Position numbers and translations under genes: made by a program
Source: an uncultured Erysipelotrichaceae bacterium
Lineage (GTDB): Bacteria > Bacillota_I > Bacilli_A > RF39 > UBA660
Direction of reading: 5' to 3'
DNA length: 15,160 bases
Assembly: GCA_902766135.1 (NCBI GenBank)
Contig: CACXCK010000045.1
Span: 1-15,160 of the forward strand
Notes under the pieces: model-generated
Database searches by the model: none
What the model saw: the letters and a program-made list of their open reading frames with translations, nothing else
What the model was told of the DNA's origin: nothing
Part shown: one piece after another, positions 1 to 7,786 of the stretch
How positions within the stretch are numbered: the stretch's first letter is position 1
How the letters are laid out: each line of letters starts with the position of its first letter

Positions 1-7
1 ATTCCAT
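1..7 (-). CDS. Possible 5' end of a gene leaving the left edge
   Basis: On the minus strand an ATG at 7 follows a strong SD-like GAGGAGG at 10-16. The spacing is only 2 nt, so the true start could lie beyond the window. A second ATG at 18 opens the same frame but has no SD before it. A TATACT box at 23-28 could be its -10, with no clear -35. Only two codons are visible, so no product can be assigned. Confidence 0.3.
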
Positions 8-63
8 TTCCTCCTCATAACTAGTATAAGAAAAAAAGAAATAATAGACTGGGCTAACACCAC

Positions 64-87
64 AAAAAAAAGACTAGTTACCTAGTC
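64..87 (-). terminator. Intrinsic terminator of the SipW-type exported protein gene
   Basis: Minus-strand reading gives GACTAG, a 4-nt loop, then CTAGTC (perfect 6-bp stem at 72-87) followed directly by a run of eight T. It lies 14 nt past the stop codon of the gene at 101-1846. Confidence 0.8.
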
Positions 88-100
88 ATTTATATAAATA

Positions 101-1846
101 CTACGTTAAGTCATCGCCTATTACTCCATGAGAATTATAGCTACAAAAGCCACTAAAATTACAATAATATCCTTCAGTAGTGATACAGCCATTTCTTTCA
201 CAACGATAACTTTCATTTTGACACACTATACCACTATACTCTAAACTATTAACTTTCGATAAAGAATAACCATCATTATCCACATTAGGTAATAAAGAAG
301 GTCTAATATCAGCAAAAATACTTGCATTCATAGGTCCAACAGTACAGTTTTCAATCCCAAAAATATCGTATAACACATCTTCGTCTGCAGATTTATCTAG
401 ACAAACAGGTTCGTCATTCTTAATGATACAAACATTTCGATTGTTTTTAATAGTTCTTATAAAAATTCCATGATAATTATCACCCAACTGATGATAATCT
501 AATACCCCAGGATTATTCACATTAATTTTGCCCCAAGAATAAAGAACATCTATTGGTGTTTCAATACTTAACCGATATGGATTTTCAAAAGATCCGTCCC
601 CCCCAGTTATTAAAACCTCACTATCCAAAGCTATGTAATCACCAATCCCAAAATTAGTATTATAAGCATCACTAAGCATTTTCTGTGCCTCAATATCAAG
701 AGGAACCAATTTTAACGATGTAGATGCATTTAGATTAACTTCATTATTAGTTATTGCAATAACCTTCCAGCCCACTGGTATAGACTTATTAATACAAGAA
801 CTGTATTCAGAAGGCCACTCACCTAATTCCATTTCACATTCTTCACTGGTTTCAACAAAACTATCTGTACTATAACCAGATACAAGCAAATCATAACCAC
901 CTTCACTACTTTGTACACACCGATAAGTAAAATCGCCTAAACGAGGGCCATCCCTTCCATCAGCAAGACAACTCTCCTCACTTTCAAAATTTCCCCTCAC
1001 CATATCATTATAATTAATAACATAGCCATTAACAATCTCAGGCATTTGATTATTAAAATAAACATAATTGTTTTGACTATCTGGTGAAAAATAATAACTA
1101 CCAGAACTCTCATCATAATATAAATCACTCTGTTCACCGGAACTTGCTAAATTAGCAAAGAATCGAGCTCCATTAACCGGAATAAAAGTTTTTTCAGCAA
1201 CATACCTAACAGTTATTTTACTACTAAAATCTAGACCTTCCTGGGCATCTTGAACGCCATTATCAAGGTATTCATATACAGCATAATATGTATAGTATCC
1301 ATCTGGTGTTGTATCAGGGTTTTCAAATTCGTTTTCAACTATATTAAATTCAACTTGTTCTAGTATTCCTAAACTAGTAGTTGATAAATTACCTTCATAC
1401 ACTTTTTCTAAATCACCAACAATCGTTAATAAATCTTGTTTAGAAAAGCCAATACTACTCTGAGTCAAAGTGCCTTCTTGTCTCGTTAGATAATTATTAG
1501 TATTATCACTAGTTTTATAAAGAGTAAGTTTTATATCACTTCCAAATTCCGCAGGAACAGTTGCTTCTACGTCTATTTCATATACGCCATAACCATCTCG
1601 ATAAGGAGAAACAGTAAAAGATTGAATACCTATAAACCCAGGATAAATATCCGTAAGCGTACTTGTATCAAAAGTACTAACCCCGTTAAACTCAACCTCA
1701 CCTAAAGTAGCAGTAAGAGCACTTGATTCGGCATTCGTATTACCTGTTCCATGAACTACAGCTTCATAATAAGCATATGTAGCTCCAACAGTAACCAAAA
1801 TAATACTAAATACTAATAATATTAATCCGCGTTTCTTATTGTCCAT
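101..1846 (-). CDS. Exported Cys-rich protein with SipW-type signal sequence
   Basis: A 581-residue protein of unknown function, probably exported or surface-bound. Residues 7-27 form one hydrophobic segment after a basic MDNKKR start and end in GATYAYY. This resembles the TYAYF-like end of signal peptides processed by SipW-type signal peptidases, as in TasA or camelysin-like proteins. The next 200 residues look beta-rich. The C-terminal two thirds holds about 12 cysteines, several in close pairs (for example C-x4-C near the end), and a GSFENPYRL element near residue 420. There is no second membrane segment and no LPxTG-like signal, so retention would depend on the N-terminal segment if it is not cleaved. 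The start has AGAGG 6 nt upstream and its own promoter. It is monocistronic between terminators. TasA-like or adhesin roles are guesses; the family is not recognised. Confidence 0.8.
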   Translation of the reverse strand: MDNKKRGLILLVFSIILVTVGATYAYYEAVVHGTGNTNAESSALTATLGEVEFNGVSTFDTSTLTDIYPGFIGIQSFTVSPYRDGYGVYEIDVEATVPAEFGSDIKLTLYKTSDNTNNYLTRQEGTLTQSSIGFSKQDLLTIVGDLEKVYEGNLSTTSLGILEQVEFNIVENEFENPDTTPDGYYTYYAVYEYLDNGVQDAQEGLDFSSKITVRYVAEKTFIPVNGARFFANLASSGEQSDLYYDESSGSYYFSPDSQNNYVYFNNQMPEIVNGYVINYNDMVRGNFESEESCLADGRDGPRLGDFTYRCVQSSEGGYDLLVSGYSTDSFVETSEECEMELGEWPSEYSSCINKSIPVGWKVIAITNNEVNLNASTSLKLVPLDIEAQKMLSDAYNTNFGIGDYIALDSEVLITGGDGSFENPYRLSIETPIDVLYSWGKINVNNPGVLDYHQLGDNYHGIFIRTIKNNRNVCIIKNDEPVCLDKSADEDVLYDIFGIENCTVGPMNASIFADIRPSLLPNVDNDGYSLSKVNSLEYSGIVCQNESYRCERNGCITTEGYYCNFSGFCSYNSHGVIGDDLT

Positions 1847-1868
1847 AATAAACCTCTATTCTAAATAA

Positions 1869-1897
1869 AGTATAGCACAAGATGATAAAAAAAAGAA
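1869..1897 (-). promoter_or_regulatory. Promoter of the SipW-type exported protein gene
   Basis: Minus strand carries an extended -10, TGC before TATACT (-10 at 1869-1874). The hexamer 17 nt upstream, TTCTTT, is weak and falls inside the ftsZ terminator stem and T-run. The predicted RNA start leaves a leader of roughly 15 nt before the ATG at 1846. Confidence 0.6.
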
Positions 1898-1910
1898 GAT
1901 AAATCTTCTT
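1887..1910 (-). terminator. Intrinsic terminator of ftsAZ
   Basis: A perfect 8-bp inverted repeat (1893-1900 with 1903-1910) is followed on the minus strand by a run of eight T. The stem starts within the ftsZ stop codon, so the hairpin begins as translation ends. The loop is only 2 nt if fully paired, so the tip must open in the RNA. Confidence 0.75.
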
Positions 1911-2973
1911 AATAATTATTTTTGCTTCTCAAGAAAGAAGGAATATCAAATTCACTAGTATCGTCATCATCTATTTCCGATCTTCTTTTAGGAAGTTCAT
2001 CATCTTTTTCATCATTATCTTTATCTTTGCCATCAAAACCGGTTGCAATAACAGTAACAATTACTTCATCAGTCAAATTTGAATTAGGTATAGCTCCGAA
2101 TATTATATTAATATCACTATTAGCAGCTTCCCTAATAGTTTCTACAGCATCTTCAATTTCAAATAGTGTTAGAGAGTCTCCTCCAGTAATATTAATAATA
2201 GCATCAGTTGCTCCATCAATAGTTGTTTCAAGTAAAGCAGAAGAAACAGCTTGTCTTGCAGCTTCTACAGCTCTATTATCACCAATACCCATACCAATAC
2301 CAATTAAAGCAGTACCACTCTTTTCCATAACAGTTTTAATATCAGCAAAGTCAAGGTTTACAATACCTGTAACCGCAATCAAATCAGAGATAGACTGAAC
2401 ACCTCTATGTAATACATTATCTACTTCCTTAAATGCATCTTTAAATGTAGTTGTCTTATCAATTATTTCTCTTAATCTATCGTTAGGTATAATGATTAAA
2501 GTATCGACATGTTTCTTTAACTCTTCAGCTCCAACAATAGCGTACTCCATCCTTCTTTTTCCTTCAAATCTAAATGGCTTAGTAACAATACCTACAGTTA
2601 AAGCTCCAGCTTCTTGAGCAATCTCGGCAATAATAGGAGCAGCTCCAGTTCCCGTTCCACCACCAAGTCCACAAGCAATAAACACCATATCAGCGCCCTT
2701 AACAGCCTCTTCAATTTCTTTCTTACTTTCTAGCGCAGCTTCCCTTCCAACTTCCGGATTAGAACCAGCACCTCTTCCGCCTGTAATATTTTTCCCAATT
2801 TGAATTTTATTCTCAGCCTTAGATGCATTAAGAACCTGTAAATCAGTATTTACAACATAAAATTCAACACCTTGGACACCTTCTTCAATCATCCTGTTAA
2901 CCGCGTTATTACCACCACCGCCAACGCCAAAAACTTTTATTTTAGCAATAGGATCTATTTTTAAATTATCCAT
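1909..2973 (-). CDS. ftsZ: Cell division protein FtsZ
   Basis: Tubulin-like GTPase that polymerises into the cytokinetic Z-ring. The 354-residue protein has the N-terminal GGGGNNAVNRM nucleotide-binding segment (residues 18-28), the tubulin signature GGGTGTG at 104-110, and the T7 loop with NLDFAD at 206-211, which supplies the acidic residues that hydrolyse GTP in the neighbouring subunit. A short, strongly acidic linker (about 315-340) leads to a conserved C-terminal peptide, FDIPSFLR, the docking site for FtsA and other partners. The SD AAGGAGG at 2981-2987 overlaps the ftsA stop codon and sits 7 nt before ATG. The gap between ftsA and ftsZ is only 12 nt, so the two genes form one operon with likely coupled translation. 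Confidence 0.98.
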   Translation of the reverse strand: MDNLKIDPIAKIKVFGVGGGGNNAVNRMIEEGVQGVEFYVVNTDLQVLNASKAENKIQIGKNITGGRGAGSNPEVGREAALESKKEIEEAVKGADMVFIACGLGGGTGTGAAPIIAEIAQEAGALTVGIVTKPFRFEGKRRMEYAIVGAEELKKHVDTLIIIPNDRLREIIDKTTTFKDAFKEVDNVLHRGVQSISDLIAVTGIVNLDFADIKTVMEKSGTALIGIGMGIGDNRAVEAARQAVSSALLETTIDGATDAIINITGGDSLTLFEIEDAVETIREAANSDINIIFGAIPNSNLTDEVIVTVIATGFDGKDKDNDEKDDELPKRRSEIDDDDTSEFDIPSFLRSKNNY

Positions 2974-2985
2974 CTTTTATCCTCC

Positions 2986-4233
2986 TTATTTTTCAAAAAA
3001 ATAACCAAACAATGTACTAAGTATTGAGCGATCACTAGAAGCACCATTCGTATAAGAGTTTACTAATACTTCTAATTCATCATCATCAAAAATACCATAA
3101 TCTTGATTTTTTAAACTTAACTTTTCATCGTAAAACTTAATAAGTCCTACGCAGGAAGAGTAAATATTACTTCGAACACCTAATTCTTTCAACTCACCAA
3201 TTTTAGCTTCATGGCCAAACACTTCCTCTACTAAAAGAGAAAATGATGGCATTTCAGATACTCCACCTGATAACATTATATAATGAATTTCTTTTTTTGT
3301 TAAGTGATTTATTTCTTTTTTTACTATTTTTAGGATTTCAATTAACCTTGAAGAAACAATCTCGGCGATTTCATAATCATTAATTTCAACTGTTTTTCCT
3401 TCAGTATTTGTAAATTTTAGCCTAGCCGTTCCATTAGAATTATGAGTACTAACACTAGTTAACTTATTAAGTACATCACGGGCATCATTCTTTGTTAAAT
3501 GATAAGTATATATTATATCTTTTAGCAAATTAATCGCTCCAAGATTAAACACTTTAGTGTTGGTAAGTAAACCGTTATTAAAGATTGCCACTTCCGTAGA
3601 TGAATAACCTACTTTTACAATAGCCCCCACACTATCCTTCATCATTCCCTTTTGAAATTCATAATAATCGCCAATTATTCCTAATGAAAAATCTATCACT
3701 TCAACCCCAATTTTTTCTAAACATTTAATAAATGGCAAAATATTCTTTCTTGGTACTGTTACAACCAATGCTCGAACAGCTAAATTTTGAGCTTCAATAC
3801 CAACAGGACTACGTCTTATCTTTTCTCCATCAACTTTATAAGATGTAGCTTTAATACTAACTATTTCCTGATCATCCTCTACTTTATTATAGGTACACCC
3901 TTGTAATGCATGGGTAACATCAGCAGAATGAATCATTCCATCTTCATTAACAATTGTGGTGGAACCTTCACTCATGAAAAAATCACACCCCAAAGAAGGA
4001 ACACATAAAATAACTTTAGATATTTTTTGGCCTAACGCCTCTTCACATTTTTGGAAAACACTTCCTAAACTTCTAGACAACTTTTCAGGATCAACAACCA
4101 AAGAATGTTTTACCCCAAGAGCTGGTCCGCAAGAAGAAGCTAAAACATTTAAACTACCATTTTTGCTTATTTCACCAACAACTAGTTTTATTAAAGAAGA
4201 ACCAATATCAATACTAGCCATTATTTTTCTCAT
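2986..4233 (-). CDS. ftsA: Cell division protein FtsA, divergent
   Basis: Actin-fold protein that tethers FtsZ to the membrane. I chose ATG at 4233 (415 residues) over an in-frame GTG at 4242, because the SD AAAGGTGG overlaps that GTG but is well spaced from the ATG. Phosphate-1 motif ASIDIGSSLIK is at residues 6-16, the SHS2/1C region near 80-165, and the adenosine motif IMLSGGVSEMPSF at 319-331. The C-terminus DRSILSTLFGYFFEK is an amphipathic membrane-targeting helix as expected. The phosphate-2 segment reads IVKVGYSSTEVAIF (205-218). FtsA proteins normally have an Asp and a Gly-rich turn here, so ATP binding or hydrolysis may be altered. Position directly before ftsZ, sharing its promoter, supports the name. 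Confidence 0.93.
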   Translation of the reverse strand: MRKIMASIDIGSSLIKLVVGEISKNGSLNVLASSCGPALGVKHSLVVDPEKLSRSLGSVFQKCEEALGQKISKVILCVPSLGCDFFMSEGSTTIVNEDGMIHSADVTHALQGCTYNKVEDDQEIVSIKATSYKVDGEKIRRSPVGIEAQNLAVRALVVTVPRKNILPFIKCLEKIGVEVIDFSLGIIGDYYEFQKGMMKDSVGAIVKVGYSSTEVAIFNNGLLTNTKVFNLGAINLLKDIIYTYHLTKNDARDVLNKLTSVSTHNSNGTARLKFTNTEGKTVEINDYEIAEIVSSRLIEILKIVKKEINHLTKKEIHYIMLSGGVSEMPSFSLLVEEVFGHEAKIGELKELGVRSNIYSSCVGLIKFYDEKLSLKNQDYGIFDDDELEVLVNSYTNGASSDRSILSTLFGYFFEK

Positions 4234-4260
4234 AAGCACCACCTTTATTATCTACACTTA

Positions 4261-4289
4261 ATTATAACGAAAACAGAAAAAAAAAACAA
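4261..4289 (-). promoter_or_regulatory. Promoter of ftsA-ftsZ
   Basis: Minus-strand TTGTTT (4284-4289) and TATAAT (4261-4266) are separated by 17 nt, a near-consensus housekeeping promoter. The -35 box overlaps the T-run of the terminator of the upstream gene. The leader to the ftsA ATG is about 20 nt. Confidence 0.85.
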
Positions 4290-4306
4290 GAGTATTAGTA
4301 TTCTTG
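4277..4306 (-). terminator. Intrinsic terminator of the helicase-associated repeat gene
   Basis: An 8-bp stem with one mismatch (4299-4306 with 4287-4294) and a 4-nt loop is followed on the minus strand by ten T. The stop codon at 4295-4297 lies in the loop. Confidence 0.8.
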
Positions 4307-5683
4307 TTTCTTAATAAGCTTTATAACATTATTAGATATTTCGCTTTCACTATAGCTATCACCATATATATTATCTAATAGTCCTGCAAATATTTCTTTT
4401 TGTTTTCCCTGTAATTCATTATTTTTATATAATTTTAACTGACTAGAAAACCAATTTATTATCGTTTTTATGTTTAGGCTTTCAGTATCATCAACCATAC
4501 CCATCAAAAGAAGAACTAGCATATAACAATTACTAACCCATCGTGTCTCTTCTCTTTTATTAATTTCATCTAACATCTTATAAATCTCTTTAATATATTG
4601 TAATTTATCAATCTCTATTTTATTATTGGTATATTTATCTAACTGATGTCTCCACCATTTTCCTAAATAAAAACCAGAATCTTGACGATAATTAACCACA
4701 GGTAAATCCATATTAATTTGATAATACTTTTTTAAATCATTAAAATGCATAAGCCAAGCTTCATTTTTACTTATTTCAGGGTAAATATCAATTAAGTATT
4801 TTATTTTTCGAGTCCTCTCATTAGTTAATTTTCCTTGACGATAGTACTGTTTTTGTTTAGCATACCACATACCATATTGTACGCCATCACTTCCAACATA
4901 ATAAGAAGGAATAGGCTCTTTATTAACCAAAAAGTAATTTAAAACAAAATCATACTTTTTGTCCCATATAGCATCATCATTACTTTTATATCGAAGTAAT
5001 TCCTCATATTTAAGTCTCTTTTTTTCACTTAATTTATGATCTTCATAATTAGCCCTACAATTAGCAGCCCACTCACCAAGAGAAAAGCCCCTCTCATCAA
5101 AATGGATACCATCAACCGTTTTAAAAGCCCTTTTTGGCAAAGCCTTATAGTAACTAACATAACTACATAATAATTGATAATTCTTATTCCAAATACGGTC
5201 CGAACGTTCTAGAGAATCTATATCCAAAATATCCTTAATTTTATCTAATCTTTCTTTTTTTAAAACGCCAGCTTTATAATCTCTTTTTTGATTTTTTAAC
5301 CACGAACCTAACAAATACCCATCTTCGTCATAATTTACACCATCAAAAGTTTTAAATCCACTAGGAACTGGCAATTTATAAGTATTATAATAATTACGTA
5401 CTAAATTATAATAAAAATCCCAATCTCTATTACACTTACTTTTTTTAAATACAGGCATTAATAATTTCTTTCGTTTACAATCTAAAGTTCCTTTTCTATA
5501 AGCTGTTTTCTGAATATGAAACCAAGAACCAAGTTTAAAGCCATTCTCATCATAATTAATACCATCAAAAGTTATAAAAGACACTTTGACTCCTGTATGA
5601 TAATAATTAAAATATTTCATCAATAACTCATAATGTTCTAGCCATATTTTATCATTAGTTTCTCTATACTCATCCATATTCAT
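4295..5683 (-). CDS. Stand-alone helicase-associated (HA) domain repeat protein
   Basis: A 462-residue protein made almost entirely of about five degenerate repeats of roughly 70-75 residues (starts near residues 8, 85, 165, 240 and 312). The pattern is W-x3-Y-x2-L ... DGxxYDExGxxLGxW-x2-Q-x3-Y-x2-GxL-x3-R. This matches the helicase-associated domain (HA, PF03457), a small helical module usually appended to superfamily 2 helicases. No helicase, nuclease or membrane segment is present. The frame is open to an ATG at 5737, but the promoter's predicted RNA start is near 5701. I therefore chose ATG 5683, with the SD-like GGGGGGA 6 nt upstream. The last 90 residues diverge from the repeat. Nucleic-acid binding is plausible; the cellular role is unknown. 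It is the gene just upstream of ftsAZ but has its own promoter and terminator. Confidence 0.85.
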   Translation of the reverse strand: MNMDEYRETNDKIWLEHYELLMKYFNYYHTGVKVSFITFDGINYDENGFKLGSWFHIQKTAYRKGTLDCKRKKLLMPVFKKSKCNRDWDFYYNLVRNYYNTYKLPVPSGFKTFDGVNYDEDGYLLGSWLKNQKRDYKAGVLKKERLDKIKDILDIDSLERSDRIWNKNYQLLCSYVSYYKALPKRAFKTVDGIHFDERGFSLGEWAANCRANYEDHKLSEKKRLKYEELLRYKSNDDAIWDKKYDFVLNYFLVNKEPIPSYYVGSDGVQYGMWYAKQKQYYRQGKLTNERTRKIKYLIDIYPEISKNEAWLMHFNDLKKYYQINMDLPVVNYRQDSGFYLGKWWRHQLDKYTNNKIEIDKLQYIKEIYKMLDEINKREETRWVSNCYMLVLLLMGMVDDTESLNIKTIINWFSSQLKLYKNNELQGKQKEIFAGLLDNIYGDSYSESEISNNVIKLIKKQEY

Positions 5684-5708
5684 AATAATCCCCCCATAAG
5701 TAATAGGT

Positions 5709-5737
5709 ATTCTAACATACCAAAATAAAAAAAGCAA
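5709..5737 (-). promoter_or_regulatory. Promoter of the HA-repeat protein gene
   Basis: Minus-strand TTGCTT (5732-5737) and TAGAAT (5709-5714) with a 17-nt spacer. It lies inside the longest ORF reading and so supports the shorter start at 5683. Confidence 0.75.
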
Positions 5738-5765
5738 CTTTCTTTATTAACTTCATCTGGTTAAC

Positions 5766-5792
5766 AAAAAAAAAGTGTAATAACTACACTTT
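5766..5792 (-). terminator. Intrinsic terminator of the CotD-like gene
   Basis: An 8-bp perfect stem, AAAGTGTA with TACACTTT (5772-5779 and 5785-5792), has a 5-nt loop and is followed on the minus strand by a T-run. Confidence 0.85.
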
Positions 5793-5806
5793 CATTATTC
5801 TAAAAA

Positions 5807-6109
5807 CTAACAACATCTATTATATGTATTTTCAACTTCATCTACATAAGAAGTACTAAAGACAGGTGTATAAGTATGGTTATACACATGATGATTGACA
5901 ACCGTTGTATTAATTGGAATCAAATGTGGTACAGTATAATTCATAACTCGATGACAAACTTTATTTTGAGGACATTCGCATATAGGTGGACAAACAGTTT
6001 CACAAGGATTACACTGACAACCTCCCATATTATTAGAATCACTATAACTCATACTTTGTTGATAATTGTATGTTACATTATCATTATCAAATGTTTTATT
6101 ATTTATCAT
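5807..6109 (-). CDS. CotD-like spore coat protein
   Basis: A 100-residue Cys-, Asn-, Tyr- and His-rich protein. Residues 30-52 hold seven closely spaced cysteines (GGCQCNPCETVCPPICECP) and the protein ends in CC. The C-terminal half, VPHLIPINTTVVNHHVYNHTY followed by a Pro/Phe/Thr segment, follows the layout of Bacillus subtilis CotD (VPHIHPQHTTNVNHQHF...), an inner spore coat protein. This points to the spore coat protein D family (PF11122). The N-terminal 28 residues are unlike CotD and rich in Asn, Tyr and Ser. There is no signal peptide, as expected for a coat protein assembled in the mother cell. The SD AAAGGAAG lies 6 nt before ATG. The gene is monocistronic and its -10 resembles a late sporulation sigma factor site. 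No other sporulation gene is in the window. CotD family membership is likely; function in a real spore is unproven here. Confidence 0.72.
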   Translation of the reverse strand: MINNKTFDNDNVTYNYQQSMSYSDSNNMGGCQCNPCETVCPPICECPQNKVCHRVMNYTVPHLIPINTTVVNHHVYNHTYTPVFSTSYVDEVENTYNRCC

Positions 6110-6129
6110 TCAAATCTTCCTTTCTACAT

Positions 6130-6138
6130 TATTGTATG
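6130..6138 (-). promoter_or_regulatory. Possible sigmaE/sigmaK-type -10 element before the CotD-like gene
   Basis: Minus strand reads CATACAATA, which fits the CATAnnnTA pattern of sigmaK and the CATACAnT pattern of sigmaE in Bacillus. I see no convincing -35 of either type, and TACAAT could also serve as a housekeeping -10, though with no matching -35. Predicted leader about 15 nt. Confidence 0.4.
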
Positions 6139-6144
6139 TAACAT

Positions 6145-6167
6145 AAAAAAAACTGCTTAGGCAGTTT
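6145..6167 (-). terminator. Intrinsic terminator of the ffh operon
   Basis: A 7-bp stem (6150-6156 with 6161-6167; core ACTGC/GCAGT) with a 4-nt loop is followed on the minus strand by eight T. It begins inside the stop codon of the small coiled-coil gene. Confidence 0.85.
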
Positions 6168-6429
6168 ATAATATATTACTAGTTGAAAGATTTGTTGTTG
6201 TCCCAAGATTAACCAAAGTTTCCCTATTCATTGCAAAAATAACACTTTTTAAATCTTTCTCTAAAGCAAATTTTAATTGCATAATTTCTTCTAACTCTTT
6301 TTGTATTTCACTCTTCTTAGTAGCATCAACAAGTGTCATAATATATTCTTTGTTATTTTTAACTAACAAATCTAAAGCTTGAATTTGATTATATAACTCT
6401 TGCATTTTAATCATATCTTGATTTACCAC
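6166..6429 (-). CDS. Small coiled-coil protein downstream of ffh, unknown function
   Basis: Not recognised. The product is 87 residues from a GTG start at 6429. The strong SD AAGGAGG (6438-6444) physically overlaps the further upstream GTG at 6438 and is 8 nt from GTG 6429, which decides the start. Residues 2-65 are strongly helical with heptad-like hydrophobics (IKMQELYNQIQALDLLVKNN), so a coiled coil or helical hairpin is likely. The tail is rich in Thr, Ser and Asn. There is no signal peptide, membrane segment or cysteine. It begins 22 nt after ffh, shares its terminator and is presumably co-transcribed. In Bacillus the gene in this position is rpsP, which this is not. Confidence 0.7.
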   Translation of the reverse strand: MVNQDMIKMQELYNQIQALDLLVKNNKEYIMTLVDATKKSEIQKELEEIMQLKFALEKDLKSVIFAMNRETLVNLGTTTNLSTSNIL

Positions 6430-6451
6430 TACCTTCACCTCCTTAAACTAT

Positions 6452-7759
6452 TTAAAATGGCATTTTAAAATTACCACTTTGCATCATCTTCATCATTTTT
6501 TTCATTTCTTCAAACTGTTTTAACAATCTATTAATCTCCTCAACACTTACCCCAGAACCCTTACTAATACGTACTTTACGAGATGCTTTTAACGCCTCTG
6601 GATGTCTTCTTTCATAAGGAGTCATTGAAAGAACTATAGCCTCAATATGAGCCATTTGTTTAGGATCTATTGACATATTAGATAATCCCATCTGCCTAGC
6701 TTGAGGTAACAATTTAATAATATTTTCTAATGGTCCCAACTTCTTAATTTGTTTAAGATTAGTTAAAAAGTCTTCCAAATCATACTTGCCATCTCTCATC
6801 CTTTTAGCTTGATCTTTTGCTTCCTGTTCAGTAATAATACCTTCAACCTTTTCAGCAATACCCATAATATCGCCCATATCTAAGATACGTTCAGCCATTC
6901 TCTCAGGATAAAACAATGATAGACCATCAAGCTTTTCACTATCACCAACAAACTTAATAGGAACATTTGTCAAATGTCTAACAGACAAGGCAACGCCACC
7001 CTTAGTATTACCATCTAACTTCGTAAGAATACAACCAGTTAAGCTAAGCTTACTATTAAACCCTTCAATAACATTAATAGCATCTTGTCCCATCATTGCA
7101 TCAATTACAAGTATTGTTTCATGAGGATGATATTCATCTTCAATCATTTTTAACTCATCCATTAGCTCTTCATCTACATGTAATCTTCCAGCCGTATCAA
7201 TTATTATATAATCATTATGATTTTCTTTAGCAAATGAAAGAGCATTACTAACTATTTCTTTTACGCTTTTCTTTCCTTCTTCATAAACAGGAATATCTAA
7301 ACTTTTACCTAATGTTACTAATTGATCAATCGCTGCTGGTCTATAAATATCACACGCTACAAGAAGTGGTTTCTTCCCTTCTTTTTTTCGCAAATAATTT
7401 GCAAGTTTAGCTGCCGTCGTTGTTTTTCCAGAACCTTGTAAACCAACAAGCATTAAAATAGTTGGATTCTTCTTTGTCTCTAATGGCGCAACATCACCAC
7501 CAAGTAATGTCACTAATTCATCCTTAACAAGCTTTATAAATAACTCATCAGGTTTTAAACTTTTGCCAACTTCTAATCCTAAAGCTTTCTCCTTAACATT
7601 ACTAACAAACTCTTTAACAACTAAATAGTTAACATCAGCTTCCAATAAAGCCATTCTAATCTCACGCATTGCATCATTTATATTTTCTTCTGTAATACGT
7701 CCCATACCCCTAATATTCTTAATCGCTCCACTTAAGCGATCTCCTAAATATTCAAACAT
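6452..7759 (-). CDS. ffh: Signal recognition particle GTPase Ffh (SRP54)
   Basis: The protein subunit of SRP: it binds signal sequences emerging from the ribosome, pairs with SRP RNA and docks on FtsY. ATG at 7759 gives 435 residues. The in-frame GTG at 7768 overlaps the SD AGGTG and is rejected. Visible parts are the N domain (1-90), the G domain with GLQGSGKT at 106-113, DTAGR at 188-192 and TKLDG at 246-250, and the Met-rich M domain (about 310-430). The M domain includes the SRP RNA-binding segment ASRKVRISKGSG (392-403) and an MKKMMKMM run near the end. Length is normal for the family. In Bacillus ffh follows ftsY and ylxM directly; here two surface-protein genes separate it from ylxM. 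I found no clear promoter in the 53-nt gap upstream. Confidence 0.98.
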   Translation of the reverse strand: MFEYLGDRLSGAIKNIRGMGRITEENINDAMREIRMALLEADVNYLVVKEFVSNVKEKALGLEVGKSLKPDELFIKLVKDELVTLLGGDVAPLETKKNPTILMLVGLQGSGKTTTAAKLANYLRKKEGKKPLLVACDIYRPAAIDQLVTLGKSLDIPVYEEGKKSVKEIVSNALSFAKENHNDYIIIDTAGRLHVDEELMDELKMIEDEYHPHETILVIDAMMGQDAINVIEGFNSKLSLTGCILTKLDGNTKGGVALSVRHLTNVPIKFVGDSEKLDGLSLFYPERMAERILDMGDIMGIAEKVEGIITEQEAKDQAKRMRDGKYDLEDFLTNLKQIKKLGPLENIIKLLPQARQMGLSNMSIDPKQMAHIEAIVLSMTPYERRHPEALKASRKVRISKGSGVSVEEINRLLKQFEEMKKMMKMMQSGNFKMPF

Positions 7760-7786
7760 ATTTATCACCTAACACTATTTTACAAT

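Noticed and set aside
1922..2398. Plus-strand ORF of 158 codons, Ser- and Ile-rich
   Set aside because: Antisense to the conserved C-terminal half of ftsZ.
4234..4242. GTG start for ftsA three codons upstream
   Set aside because: That GTG is part of the SD sequence AAAGGTGG; the ATG at 4233 has correct spacing.
4295..5683. Remnant of a broken helicase
   Set aside because: Intact frame, own promoter, SD and terminator, and no helicase motifs in any frame nearby.
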